Part shown: positions 16,914 to 24,067 of the stretch, in pieces | Numbering within the stretch: the first letter of the stretch is position 1 | Layout: each line of letters begins with the position of its first letter | NCBI GenBank assembly: GCA_017482385.1 | Contig: JAFUNI010000017.1 | Span: 87,825-151,824 of the forward strand | DNA length: 64,000 nucleotides | Reading direction: 5' to 3' | DNA from: Oscillospiraceae bacterium | Lineage (GTDB): Bacteria; Bacillota; Clostridia; Oscillospirales; Oscillospiraceae | Translations under genes and position numbers: made by a program | The notes under the pieces: generated by a model | Database searches by the model: none | What the model saw: the letters and a program-made list of their open reading frames with translations, nothing else | Told to the model about the DNA's origin: nothing

Positions 16914-18808
16914 TGCCCCCTATCCGTATGAAAGGTGACGGCCGCAAGGCCAAGAACCCCAAGAAGACCCTCGCCCGCCTGCTGTCCTATCTGAAGCCCT
17001 ACCGGGGAACAATGATCCTTGTGGTGATCTGCATTTTGGTGTCCTCCCTGGCAACGGCTATGAGCAGCTATTCCCTGGATCCCCTTATCAACAACTATAT
17101 CAAGCCCCTGGCAGGAGAAGTAAATCCGGATTTTGCGCCGCTGATCGGTTTCCTGGTAATCATGGGCATCATTTATGCTTTGGGCATCGTATCCTCTTTC
17201 CTGTACAATTACCTGATGGTACGAGTGGGACAGGGTATGCAGAAGACCGTCCGGGACGATATGTTCCGCCACATGCAGCAGCTGCCCATCCGCTACTTTG
17301 ACACCCACACCGCCGGCGATGTGATGAGCCGTTACACCTCCGACATCGACACCCTGCGGCAGATGATCACCCAGGCTCTGCCCAACTGCATTTCTTCCAT
17401 TGCAACGCTGGTGTCTGTGTTCACCATGATGCTTTTGGCATCTCCCATTCTCACCGTGGTGGTGATCGTCACCGCCTTTGGCATTCTCTATGTGACCAAG
17501 GCAGTGGCAAGCCGCTCTGCCAAGTTCTTCATCGGTCAGCAGAAAGCCCTGGGCGCAGTCAACGGCTATGTGGAGGAAATGATCTCCGGCCAGCGGGTCG
17601 TCAAGGTGTTCTGCCGGGAAGAAACCTGCAAGAAAGAGTTTAACGACATCAACGAGACCCTGCGGGAGAACGCTTACAAGGCCGGCGCATTCACCAATAT
17701 GATGGGCCCGGTAAACAACAACTTAGGCTATATCCAGTACACCATCTTGGCGCTGATCGGCGGCTATGTAGCCATCGCCTCTAACGGCAGTCTTTTGAAT
17801 TTGGGCGGTTTGGCTGCCTTCCTGCTGCTCAGCCGGAAATTCAATATGCCCATCGGCCAGGTCAGTAACCAGATCAACGCCATCGTGATGGCTTTGGCCG
17901 GCGCAGAGCGTATTTTCGATCTGATGGATGCCGAGGTAGAAGCCGACGAGGGCTATGTAACCCTGGTGAATGCCAAGGAAGAAAACGGTGTTCTTACTGA
18001 GTGCAAGGAGCGCACCGGCCGCTGGGCCTGGCGGCACCCCCACCAGGCAGACGGCTCTGTCACCTACACCGAGCTCACCGGCGCCATCACCATGGACGAG
18101 GTGGACTTCGGCTATGTGGAAGACAAGCAGGTGCTCCACGGCGTGACCCTGTACGCAAACCCCGGTCAGAAGATCGCCTTTGTGGGCGCAACCGGCGCAG
18201 GCAAGACCACCATCACAAACCTCATCAACCGGTTCTATGATATTGCCGACGGCAAGATCCGCTACGACGGCATCAACATCAACAAGATCAAGAAAGCCGA
18301 CCTGCGGAAGTCCCTGGGCATCGTACTCCAGGAGACCAATCTGTTCACCGGCACGGTGATGGAAAACATCCGCTACGGCAATTTGGATGCCACCGACGAG
18401 GAATGCATCGCCGCGGCCAAGACCGCCAATGCCCACGACTTCATTACCCGTCTGCCGGAGGGCTACAACACCCATCTGTCCGGTAACGGCGCCCAGCTCT
18501 CCCAGGGTCAGCGGCAGCTGATCGCCATTGCCCGGGCGGCGGTGGCCGATCCCCCTGTGATGATTTTGGACGAGGCCACCTCCTCCATCGATACCCGCAC
18601 CGAGGCTTTGGTGCAGAAGGGTATGGATGCGCTGATGAACGGCAGGACCACCTTCGTCATTGCCCACCGTTTGAGCACTGTCCGCAATGCAGACTGCATT
18701 ATGGTGCTGGATCACGGCAAAATCATCGAGCGTGGCACCCACCAAGACCTCATTGCCCAGCAGGGCACTTACTACCGGCTCTATACAGGCGCTTTCGAGT
18801 TAGAATAA
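16913..18808 (+). CDS. heterodimeric ABC exporter, canonical subunit
   Basis: A 631-residue half-transporter. Six N-terminal helices are followed, after about residue 390, by an ATPase with intact Walker A GATGAGKTT, signature LSQGQRQ, Walker B VMILDEATSSID and switch His in VIAHRLSTV. It carries an extra segment of about 55 residues (350-395) between the membrane and ATPase domains, as in YheH-like proteins. It is translationally coupled to the preceding subunit, with which it should form one exporter. Its consensus ATP site would power transport, while the partner's site is catalytically weak. Confidence 0.93.
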   Translation: MPPIRMKGDGRKAKNPKKTLARLLSYLKPYRGTMILVVICILVSSLATAMSSYSLDPLINNYIKPLAGEVNPDFAPLIGFLVIMGIIYALGIVSSFLYNYLMVRVGQGMQKTVRDDMFRHMQQLPIRYFDTHTAGDVMSRYTSDIDTLRQMITQALPNCISSIATLVSVFTMMLLASPILTVVVIVTAFGILYVTKAVASRSAKFFIGQQKALGAVNGYVEEMISGQRVVKVFCREETCKKEFNDINETLRENAYKAGAFTNMMGPVNNNLGYIQYTILALIGGYVAIASNGSLLNLGGLAAFLLLSRKFNMPIGQVSNQINAIVMALAGAERIFDLMDAEVEADEGYVTLVNAKEENGVLTECKERTGRWAWRHPHQADGSVTYTELTGAITMDEVDFGYVEDKQVLHGVTLYANPGQKIAFVGATGAGKTTITNLINRFYDIADGKIRYDGININKIKKADLRKSLGIVLQETNLFTGTVMENIRYGNLDATDEECIAAAKTANAHDFITRLPEGYNTHLSGNGAQLSQGQRQLIAIARAAVADPPVMILDEATSSIDTRTEALVQKGMDALMNGRTTFVIAHRLSTVRNADCIMVLDHGKIIERGTHQDLIAQQGTYYRLYTGAFELE

Positions 18809-18811
18809 AGC

Positions 18812-18839
18812 AAAAACCCACCCTCCCGGGTGGGTTTTT
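18812..18839 (+). terminator. terminator of the ABC exporter operon
   Basis: AAAAACCCACC and GGTGGGTTTTT around a short loop. Confidence 0.88.
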
Positions 18840-18892
18840 ACATTAAAAACTAAAACCTTTCACCGCATTGCCAGCGATGCGCCTGGAGGGGT

Positions 18893-18989
18893 ATATAGGG
18901 GAGGGGCGGTTCGCAAGCGGGAGTTGCGGCTCAGCCCCTCCCCTATATCGCATTCTTTGGGTACTTTCTTGGCGAAACAAGAAAGTACC
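18893..18989. repeat. two adjacent perfect inverted repeats in the exporter/SLH gap
   Basis: First, ATATAGGGGAGGGGC (18893-18907) pairs perfectly with GCCCCTCCCCTATAT (18934-18948). Second, GGTACTTTCTTG (18960-18971) pairs perfectly with CAAGAAAGTACC (18978-18989). Neither is followed by a T-run, so they look like dispersed palindromic repeats and not terminators. Confidence 0.75.
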
Positions 18990-19017
18990 GCCACCGGCAG
19001 GTAATACCATTGTGCCG

Positions 19018-19053
19018 GGAGATTGCCACGCTGTCGCACCCGTGGCAATGACG
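19018..19053. repeat. half copy of the MITE-like element
   Basis: ATTGCCACG (19022-19030) pairs with CGTGGCAAT (19041-19049) and is followed by GACGGT. In reverse complement it parallels the first half of the element at 7949-8040 (GGTCATTGC ... GGCAATCTCC). Confidence 0.55.
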
Positions 19054-19062
19054 GTGTGGTTT

Positions 19063-20271
19063 TTACTTCTGCATGCGGATGACCGCCATACCGGGGGCAT
19101 CGGGGGCAATGAGATTCACTTGATACAGCGCTTCCGCCGCAGCTTCCCGGGTTAGCGGTGCGTTGGCATCCAGCTTAATGCCGTTTTCTGCCATCACAGT
19201 CAAGCTGGCGTACGCCCAGGTGGGGATTTCCGTGTCGTTGGCGGCGGTCTGCTCCACCACATCGGCGCTCACGGTCAGATCCAGGACATTTTGCAGCATC
19301 ACCGCTGCCTCTGCGCCGGTAATGGGCTGGGACAGATCCGCAGTATCCTGCCAGCCGGCCAGCAAGCCGCTGCGCTGGGCTGCCACCATATAGGGTTTCA
19401 GCCAGGCGGGGGTGTTCGCAGGCAGTTCAATGCTATCTGCATTGCCTGCGGGGATCTCCAAGAGCTTTACCACCATGGTGAGAAACTCCTCACGGGTGAC
19501 TGTCTTGTCGGGATAGAAGCAGGCATTGCCGCCCACCTCCTCACCCACAAACAGGCCGGTGTTCCGCAGCCATTCCGCCTCAAAGCGGCTGTTAAGGCCA
19601 ACGGTATCGGTGTACTTCCGGCCGTCGGAGGGCTTCAGAATCTGGATGGTGACAGTTGCGGTGCGGGATACATTCCCGGCGGGATCGGCGGCGGTGTAGG
19701 TGAAGGAGTCGATGCCCACCTTATTCTTCTTAGGGGTGTAGGTGAATGTGCCGTCAGCCTTTACCTCCACACTGCCCCGCTTCGGGCCGCGAACCACCGT
19801 AAAGGTAAGCTGTTCTCCCTCGGGATCGCTGGCTTTCAATGCGCCATCGTTGGGCAGGTTCTTATAGGTCTCCATGGACAGATCCTGAGCAACGGGGGCT
19901 TTATCCTCCTTGCCCCGGATGGCAATGGTCATAGTGGCGTTCTTCTCCACCCGGTTTTCATAAATGGGCAGGTAGCTGATGGTTGCCTGGGCATCTTCTT
20001 TGGTGCGCAGGGGATGGAAGGTCAGCTGCTCCAGCTGACCGGCGGTGAGAATATCCCCGGCCCGCAGGACACGGTTACCCAGCATCACGGTGCCGGTAGC
20101 GGCATCGGGAAGCTCCGTGATGCAAACCCCGGACAAAGGCGTTTCTTCCGTGGTAAATTCTTTGGCGGTAAAGCAGTAAACGCTGTCGCAGTCCACTTCC
20201 GTGGCGGCGGCGGTCAGACCTAACAGGCAAACGCAGGCCAAAATTAGGCAGATGATACGAATTCGTTTCAT
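19063..20271 (-). CDS. secreted SLH-domain protein with a cadherin-like Ig repeat
   Basis: The 402-residue protein has an N-terminal signal peptide (residues 1-23, basic start then a leucine-rich core ending LTAAA). An Ig/cadherin-like domain of the bacterial tandem type spans about 130-220 (DPEGEQLTFTVVRGPKRG, then DSFTYTAADPAGN). Two to three S-layer-homology-like segments follow to the end (TREEFLTMVVKLLEI, TGAEAAVMLQNVL, TREAAAEALYQV). It probably attaches to secondary cell wall polymer. AGGAGG precedes the ATG by 7 bases. The partner or function at the surface is unknown. Confidence 0.8.
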   Translation of the reverse strand: MKRIRIICLILACVCLLGLTAAATEVDCDSVYCFTAKEFTTEETPLSGVCITELPDAATGTVMLGNRVLRAGDILTAGQLEQLTFHPLRTKEDAQATISYLPIYENRVEKNATMTIAIRGKEDKAPVAQDLSMETYKNLPNDGALKASDPEGEQLTFTVVRGPKRGSVEVKADGTFTYTPKKNKVGIDSFTYTAADPAGNVSRTATVTIQILKPSDGRKYTDTVGLNSRFEAEWLRNTGLFVGEEVGGNACFYPDKTVTREEFLTMVVKLLEIPAGNADSIELPANTPAWLKPYMVAAQRSGLLAGWQDTADLSQPITGAEAAVMLQNVLDLTVSADVVEQTAANDTEIPTWAYASLTVMAENGIKLDANAPLTREAAAEALYQVNLIAPDAPGMAVIRMQK

Positions 20272-20527
20272 TGAAAATCCTCCTGTATTTGTGTTCGGAG
20301 GTAGTGTTTGCCACGCCGTCGAAAATTATACAAAAGAAAAAGCTTTCACTTGGGCAACACCCATAAGGAAGTAATGTCTGAAAAAACGTGTGTATTTCCG
20401 GCATTCGGAGTTAAAAATGCTTGAGATACATAAGGTATTTCTGCGCGTTTTGCTGTGACTGACGAAAATCTCCACTCTTTTCAGGTGTTCCGCAGTTTGG
20501 AAGCGGTATCTTTTTAATTAATAAATA
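20272..20527. other. 256-base intergenic stretch without a recognised gene
   Basis: Contains the SLH gene ribosome binding site and a minus-strand TATAAT (+ strand ATTATA, 20325-20330) with a poor -35. The rest shows no convincing ORF or structured RNA. Confidence 0.5.
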
Positions 20528-20565
20528 AAAAAATTCCCGGAATGCTGATGCATTTCGGGAATTTT
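20528..20565 (-). terminator. terminator of the GtrII-like gene
   Basis: AAAAATTCCCG and CGGGAATTTTT with an inner GAATG/CATTT extension; T-rich on both sides. Confidence 0.82.
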
Positions 20566-20572
20566 TCTGAAA

Positions 20573-22102
20573 TCAAGGAATCTTTACCAGGATGTATTCT
20601 TCCGTTTCCCAAAAATAGCCGTCACCGGGCCATTCTTCCAACTTTTCCACCTCGGCCAAGACCTTGTCAGCCAGTTTCTCCGTGGGGGCTACCAAGAAAT
20701 CATAGCCGTACATCCGGAAAAGCTCCCGCATGTGGAAGGTGGTGGGATCGTCAAAGGCTCTGCAGCACCAAAGAATCGCCGATTTTCCGTTGTACTGACC
20801 ACCGGTGTAATACTCTGAGGAGAGATAGTCCGTGGAATACCGGGCTGTGAAAATAACCGGCTTTGAGACATCGCATTGCTCGGCCATTTCCGTTGCAATG
20901 GAGTGGACCATATAGGATTCCTTCTGGTAGCGGATATAGTCGTTATAAAACCAGCGGTTAAGCTCAGCGGCCTGCACCAGCACCAGCAGTACAGAACCTG
21001 CAATTACGATTCGTTTTCCATAAACGCTGTGGCAGAGAACATACACCAAAATCAGCGCCACAAAGGCAATGAACAGAGAAAAGGTCTGAGCTGCCCGGTA
21101 CATCACATAACCGCAAACATAGTGAATAAATAAATTGCCGGCAAAAAGCCCGCAGAAACACACAAACAGCACCGGGCTCCGCTTCTTGACCGAAAGGACA
21201 AGGAACAAAATTCCGCCCAACACCGCAAAGACCGTAAACAAAGTCAAGGGAAGATAAGGCCTCAAAAGAAAGGTTCTGATCAGCTTTCTTGTAATTTTGA
21301 GAAATGCCGTCAGGGGATTCTGTCCTGCCCAGGCGTTGCCCCTGTGGAAGATTCCAAATTGCCCGGTGAACAATTGCACAGAAACCACCAAGCTGTAATA
21401 CAAAATATAGGCGCAAAGCAGGACTGCGGCAAATTTCAAGCCGTCCTTAAAGAGGATTTTGCGGTCTACCGGCTCTTTGTTTACCACGATACGCAGAATG
21501 AACAGGGCGAAGACACCGCAGAAATACATCGGCCCAAAGGTTTCGTAGCTGGACAGTGCCACCATTAACAGCAGAATCGCCTTAATGCCATTTGTTTTGG
21601 CGGCGCTTAAATTATAGGTGTACATCAGCGACAGGGCAACGGCACAGTAAGCGGCGGTTGTTGCGATAACATCCAGATTGTAAATATACTTCTCGTGGAT
21701 GATGGGATTGCTGATAAACACACAGCAAAACACCGTCATACAGACCGTCGACAGCTTCCCCTGGGTCACATAGGAGAACAGGGCGCAAAAGAGCAGGGAA
21801 GACAGAGCCAACAGGCTTGCACCCAGAAAATCATTGAAAAACGGGAGAAATTCCAATGCGTTTGTCAGCAGGTTGTAGACCACATGGAAGAGTCTTCCTT
21901 GCTGGATCATAGAGCCGTAACCGTCGGTGTGCAGATAATGATGGGCCGCCGGGTCGTCTATTCCAACGGAAAAATTGGTTATGGTGAAGCCGAAACACAA
22001 AGCTGTGGTAAATACCACAAAAAACATAAGTACCTTGCAGGAAAGTATCTTCTTGCAATGGTCCCAATAGCCTTGTCGCAAGCCGCCCACCTCCTTGACC
22101 AT
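20573..22102 (-). CDS. polytopic membrane protein, GtrII-like glycosyltransferase
   Basis: A 509-residue protein with about ten hydrophobic segments. After the first helix comes an acidic pair in SVGIDDPAAHHY (about residue 50) and IQQGRLFHVVYNLL. This arrangement is typical of GT-C fold glucosyltransferases of the GtrII group, which use a lipid-linked sugar on the outer membrane face. The C-terminal 110 residues are soluble. A role in decorating a surface polymer is plausible but not shown; the neighbouring SLH protein is only circumstantial support. Codon use is somewhat more AT-rich than its neighbours, which may indicate acquisition. Confidence 0.62.
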   Translation of the reverse strand: MVKEVGGLRQGYWDHCKKILSCKVLMFFVVFTTALCFGFTITNFSVGIDDPAAHHYLHTDGYGSMIQQGRLFHVVYNLLTNALEFLPFFNDFLGASLLALSSLLFCALFSYVTQGKLSTVCMTVFCCVFISNPIIHEKYIYNLDVIATTAAYCAVALSLMYTYNLSAAKTNGIKAILLLMVALSSYETFGPMYFCGVFALFILRIVVNKEPVDRKILFKDGLKFAAVLLCAYILYYSLVVSVQLFTGQFGIFHRGNAWAGQNPLTAFLKITRKLIRTFLLRPYLPLTLFTVFAVLGGILFLVLSVKKRSPVLFVCFCGLFAGNLFIHYVCGYVMYRAAQTFSLFIAFVALILVYVLCHSVYGKRIVIAGSVLLVLVQAAELNRWFYNDYIRYQKESYMVHSIATEMAEQCDVSKPVIFTARYSTDYLSSEYYTGGQYNGKSAILWCCRAFDDPTTFHMRELFRMYGYDFLVAPTEKLADKVLAEVEKLEEWPGDGYFWETEEYILVKIP

Positions 22103-22113
22103 TCTTTGTAAAA

Positions 22114-22142
22114 ATAGTACACTGAAAAGTCAAAAAAGTCAA
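22114..22142 (-). promoter_or_regulatory. promoter of the GtrII-like gene
   Basis: Minus-strand TTGACT (22137-22142), 17-base spacer, TACTAT (22114-22119), only about 12 bases before the first ATG. Confidence 0.6.
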
Positions 22143-22196
22143 CACAGACCCGGTAACAGCGAACAAATTGACATTGGAGAGATCTTTGGTTGGTGT

Positions 22197-22343
22197 TTAT
22201 TTCATAACTTCCATGGGTTTTCCGCAGCAGCGGGGGATGACTTCTCCGGCTTTTACATCCAGCATCTTGTGGCAGATGGGGCAGTAGACGGTGCAGTCCT
22301 TTTCTGCCCGGATCACTGGGATTATGCCTTTTTTATTTTCCAT
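22197..22343 (-). CDS. desulforedoxin-like mini metalloprotein (48 residues)
   Basis: A very short gene. The product has CPIC at residues 21-24 and CCGKPM at 39-44, with 14 residues between the pairs. This is the Cys-x2-Cys ... Cys-Cys iron site of desulforedoxin and of the N-terminal domain of desulfoferrodoxin, and CCGKPM is the typical ending. It probably binds one iron and transfers electrons. GAGGTG lies 4 bases before the ATG. It is the last gene of the PerR-led redox run, separated from the BFD-like gene by a double-hairpin repeat, so cotranscription is uncertain. Confidence 0.78.
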   Translation of the reverse strand: MENKKGIIPVIRAEKDCTVYCPICHKMLDVKAGEVIPRCCGKPMEVMK

Positions 22344-22360
22344 ACGCACCTCAGAATTGT

Positions 22361-22433
22361 TTGTAGGGGAGGGATAGTATCCCTCCCGTTACGCTTTAGT
22401 TTTGCGGGAGGCATACTATGCCTCCCCTACGAA
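22361..22433. repeat. dispersed double-hairpin repeat, copy 2
   Basis: GTAGGGGAGG (22363-22372) and CCTCCCCTAC (22421-22430) bound two hairpins with ATAGTAT and ATACTAT centres. It lies between two genes of the redox operon. Confidence 0.85.
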
Positions 22434-22438
22434 AGGAA

Positions 22439-22633
22439 TTACCGACCCATGATCTCAGAGATGGTATCTAAGATCTTATCGTGGCAGCCGCCGCAGCCGG
22501 TGGAACAATGGGTGATAGCCTGAACCTCCTTGAAGGTTTCCTCCACATCCTCGAACTTGTGGCACTGCTCCAGCGCCTCTTCCACGTCAAAGCGACTAAC
22601 CTGCTTACAGTTGCAAATCATATAGTTAACCAT
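22439..22633 (-). CDS. BFD-like [2Fe-2S] ferredoxin
   Basis: A 64-residue protein with CNC near the N-terminus (residues 7-9) and CSTGCGGC at about 43-50. This is the four-cysteine pattern of bacterioferritin-associated ferredoxin domains. In NirB, NifU-like and Bfd proteins the domain binds a [2Fe-2S] cluster and passes electrons. Here it follows reverse rubrerythrin in a PerR-led run, so a role feeding electrons to peroxide or iron chemistry is a reasonable inference. The ribosome binding site is a modest AGGTG. Confidence 0.85.
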   Translation of the reverse strand: MVNYMICNCKQVSRFDVEEALEQCHKFEDVEETFKEVQAITHCSTGCGGCHDKILDTISEIMGR

Positions 22634-22661
22634 AAAAACACCTCAATAAGTATTGTAGTAA

Positions 22662-22686
22662 ACGGACGGGGACAAGCCCCGTCCGT
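22662..22686 (-). terminator. weak terminator or stem after rubrerythrin
   Basis: ACGGACGGGG and CCCCGTCCGT around ACAAG. The T-tract on the minus strand is poor (TTTAC), so partial read-through to the BFD-like gene is expected. Confidence 0.55.
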
Positions 22687-22702
22687 TGGATTTTATTGCC
22701 GC

Positions 22703-23296
22703 TTACTTGAAGTAACGCTCCAGCAGACCCTTCAGGGCAACACCGTGACGAGCCTCGTCGCGGGCCATTTCGTGGACGGTGTCGTGGATGGCATCCAGAC
22801 CGTTCTTCTTAGCGCAGGAGGCCAGATCGAACTTGCCCTGGGTTGCGCCGAACTCGCAATCAACGCGCCATGCCAGATTGTCCTTGGTGGTAGCCTTCAT
22901 GTTGGGCTCCAGATCCTCGCCCAGCAGCTCTGCAAACTTAGCGGCGTGCTCAGCCTCTTCCCAAGCTGCCTTCTCCCAGTACAGGCCGATCTCGGGATAG
23001 CCCTCGCGGTGCGCAATACGGGCCATGCACAGGTACATACCCACTTCGCTGCACTCGCCGTTGAAGTTAGCCATCAGCTGATCAAAGATGTACTTCTTGT
23101 CTTCCTCGCTGATGTCGGGGTTGTTCTTCACGGTCTGAGCGTAAACGCCGTACTCGTGAACAGCGGCCAGCTTCTGCTCGCCCTTCTGCTCCACAAACTT
23201 GGAAGCGGGAACCTTACATACGGGGCACTTGAAATCAGCTGCCAGTTCCTCGGCAGTGTGAACGTAACCACAAACAGAGCATACAAACTTTTTCAT
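22703..23296 (-). CDS. reverse-domain rubrerythrin (NADH peroxidase type)
   Basis: Non-haem iron peroxidase that protects anaerobes from H2O2. The 197-residue protein has the rubredoxin domain first (CSVC at 6-9, CPVC at about 24-27). The four-helix diiron domain follows with [23 protein letters not shown] and MARDEARHG ligand helices. This order is the reverse of classical rubrerythrin and matches the clostridial reverse rubrerythrins. The ATG was chosen because GGAGGA lies 7 bases upstream; a start 5 codons earlier would include the ribosome binding site. It belongs to the PerR-led operon. Confidence 0.92.
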   Translation of the reverse strand: MKKFVCSVCGYVHTAEELAADFKCPVCKVPASKFVEQKGEQKLAAVHEYGVYAQTVKNNPDISEEDKKYIFDQLMANFNGECSEVGMYLCMARIAHREGYPEIGLYWEKAAWEEAEHAAKFAELLGEDLEPNMKATTKDNLAWRVDCEFGATQGKFDLASCAKKNGLDAIHDTVHEMARDEARHGVALKGLLERYFK

Positions 23297-23353
23297 AATA
23301 TTTTCCTCCAAAATTTTTAATTTAATTTGTTTTCTATTTATTGATTTTTAAAT

Positions 23354-23479
23354 TTATTCTTCTTCGGTGACTTCTTCGAACTGGTCGGGACCGACGCCGC
23401 AGAGGGGGCATTCGTAATCCTCGGGCAGCTCATCGCCTTCGTAAACGTAGTCGCATACGGTGCAGACAAACTTTTTCAT
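23354..23479 (-). CDS. mini-rubredoxin (41 residues)
   Basis: A gene of only 41 codons. The product has CTVC at residues 6-9 and [11 protein letters not shown] at 24-34, the rubredoxin Fe(Cys)4 site. The loop between the cysteine pairs has 14 residues, about half that of normal rubredoxins, and closely resembles the rubredoxin domain of the rubrerythrin encoded next to it. Its ATG overlaps the stop of the PerR-like gene (ATGA), so the two are translationally coupled. It probably supplies electrons to rubrerythrin. Confidence 0.88.
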   Translation of the reverse strand: MKKFVCTVCDYVYEGDELPEDYECPLCGVGPDQFEEVTEEE

Positions 23480-23877
23480 CCGTTTTCTCCTCCTATACAT
23501 TGATTACATCGACCGGTAAAGGTCAGTTGGCACATATCGATCTTGCCGCCGGTTTGGGCTGTGACCTCCCGGTTCAGCTCCTCCGGCACCGCAATCTGGG
23601 GCAGGTCTGAAACTGCCTCGCACCCGGTACATACAAAATGCACATGGGGCATCGTGTTGCCGTCGAACCGCTCAACGCCGTTAACCGTTCCTACGCTGAT
23701 GATCTCGCCCTTTTCCTTAAACATTGCCAGGTTCCTGTATACAGTACCCAGGGAAATGTCCGGATATTCCTGCTTCAAGTGGCTGTAGACCATTTCAGCG
23801 GAAGGGTGGGTGTCGGTACACCGCAGGTAGTTCAGAATCGCATTGCGTTTGCGGAACTGCTTGGTGGTAGTTTCCAT
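23476..23877 (-). CDS. Fur-family peroxide-type regulator (PerR-like)
   Basis: A 133-residue metal-dependent repressor. The winged helix contains [11 protein letters not shown] and [12 protein letters not shown], and the dimer domain holds HVHFVC and two zinc CxxC pairs (CTGC, CNQC). PerR is favoured over Fur because the gene heads a peroxide-defence operon (mini-rubredoxin, reverse rubrerythrin) and not iron uptake genes. A strong promoter and a degenerate 7-1-7 palindrome lie upstream, so autoregulation is likely. The PerR-specific metal-sensing residues cannot be assigned from sequence alone. Confidence 0.85.
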   Translation of the reverse strand: METTTKQFRKRNAILNYLRCTDTHPSAEMVYSHLKQEYPDISLGTVYRNLAMFKEKGEIISVGTVNGVERFDGNTMPHVHFVCTGCEAVSDLPQIAVPEELNREVTAQTGGKIDMCQLTFTGRCNQCIGGENG

Positions 23878-23922
23878 CGGCTTGCTCCTTTCTAAACGAG
23901 AACGTTTCTTATTTACGAGTTG

Positions 23923-23951
23923 AGTATATCATATGGATTTCTATTTGTCAA
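23923..23951 (-). promoter_or_regulatory. promoter of the PerR-led redox operon
   Basis: Minus-strand TTGACA (23946-23951), 17-base spacer, TATACT (23923-23928). This is a near-consensus promoter. Confidence 0.88.
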
Positions 23952-23966
23952 TAGGAATTATTCTTA
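23952..23966 (-). promoter_or_regulatory. candidate PerR-type operator
   Basis: The minus strand reads TAAGAAT-A-ATTCCTA, an imperfect 7-1-7 palindrome that agrees with the PerR box TTATAAT-N-ATTATAA at 9 of 14 positions. It abuts the -35 of the operon promoter. Confidence 0.45.
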
Positions 23967-24009
23967 TTTTAAAAATTTTTTTGGAAAAATTTATTTTTCG
24001 GCTTTTTCA

Positions 24010-24037
24010 TTGCAATTGCGACAAAATATACTATAAT
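24010..24037 (+). promoter_or_regulatory. promoter of the ADP-ribosylglycohydrolase-like gene
   Basis: TTGCAA (24010-24015), 16-base spacer, TATAAT (24032-24037). Transcription starting near 24044 excludes in-frame codons upstream of 24068. Confidence 0.78.
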
Positions 24038-24067
24038 GTATATATAAATTATAAAGGAGGTGGCAGT

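Noticed and set aside
20272-20572. Cyclic-di-GMP riboswitch ahead of the SLH protein gene
   Set aside because: GGCAAAC and nearby bases are suggestive, but the conserved core and paired helices of the family could not be found.
22095-22523. Plus-strand frame across the desulforedoxin-like gene and repeat copy 2
   Set aside because: It crosses a palindromic repeat and two minus-strand genes with proper ribosome binding sites; its translation has no recognisable domain.
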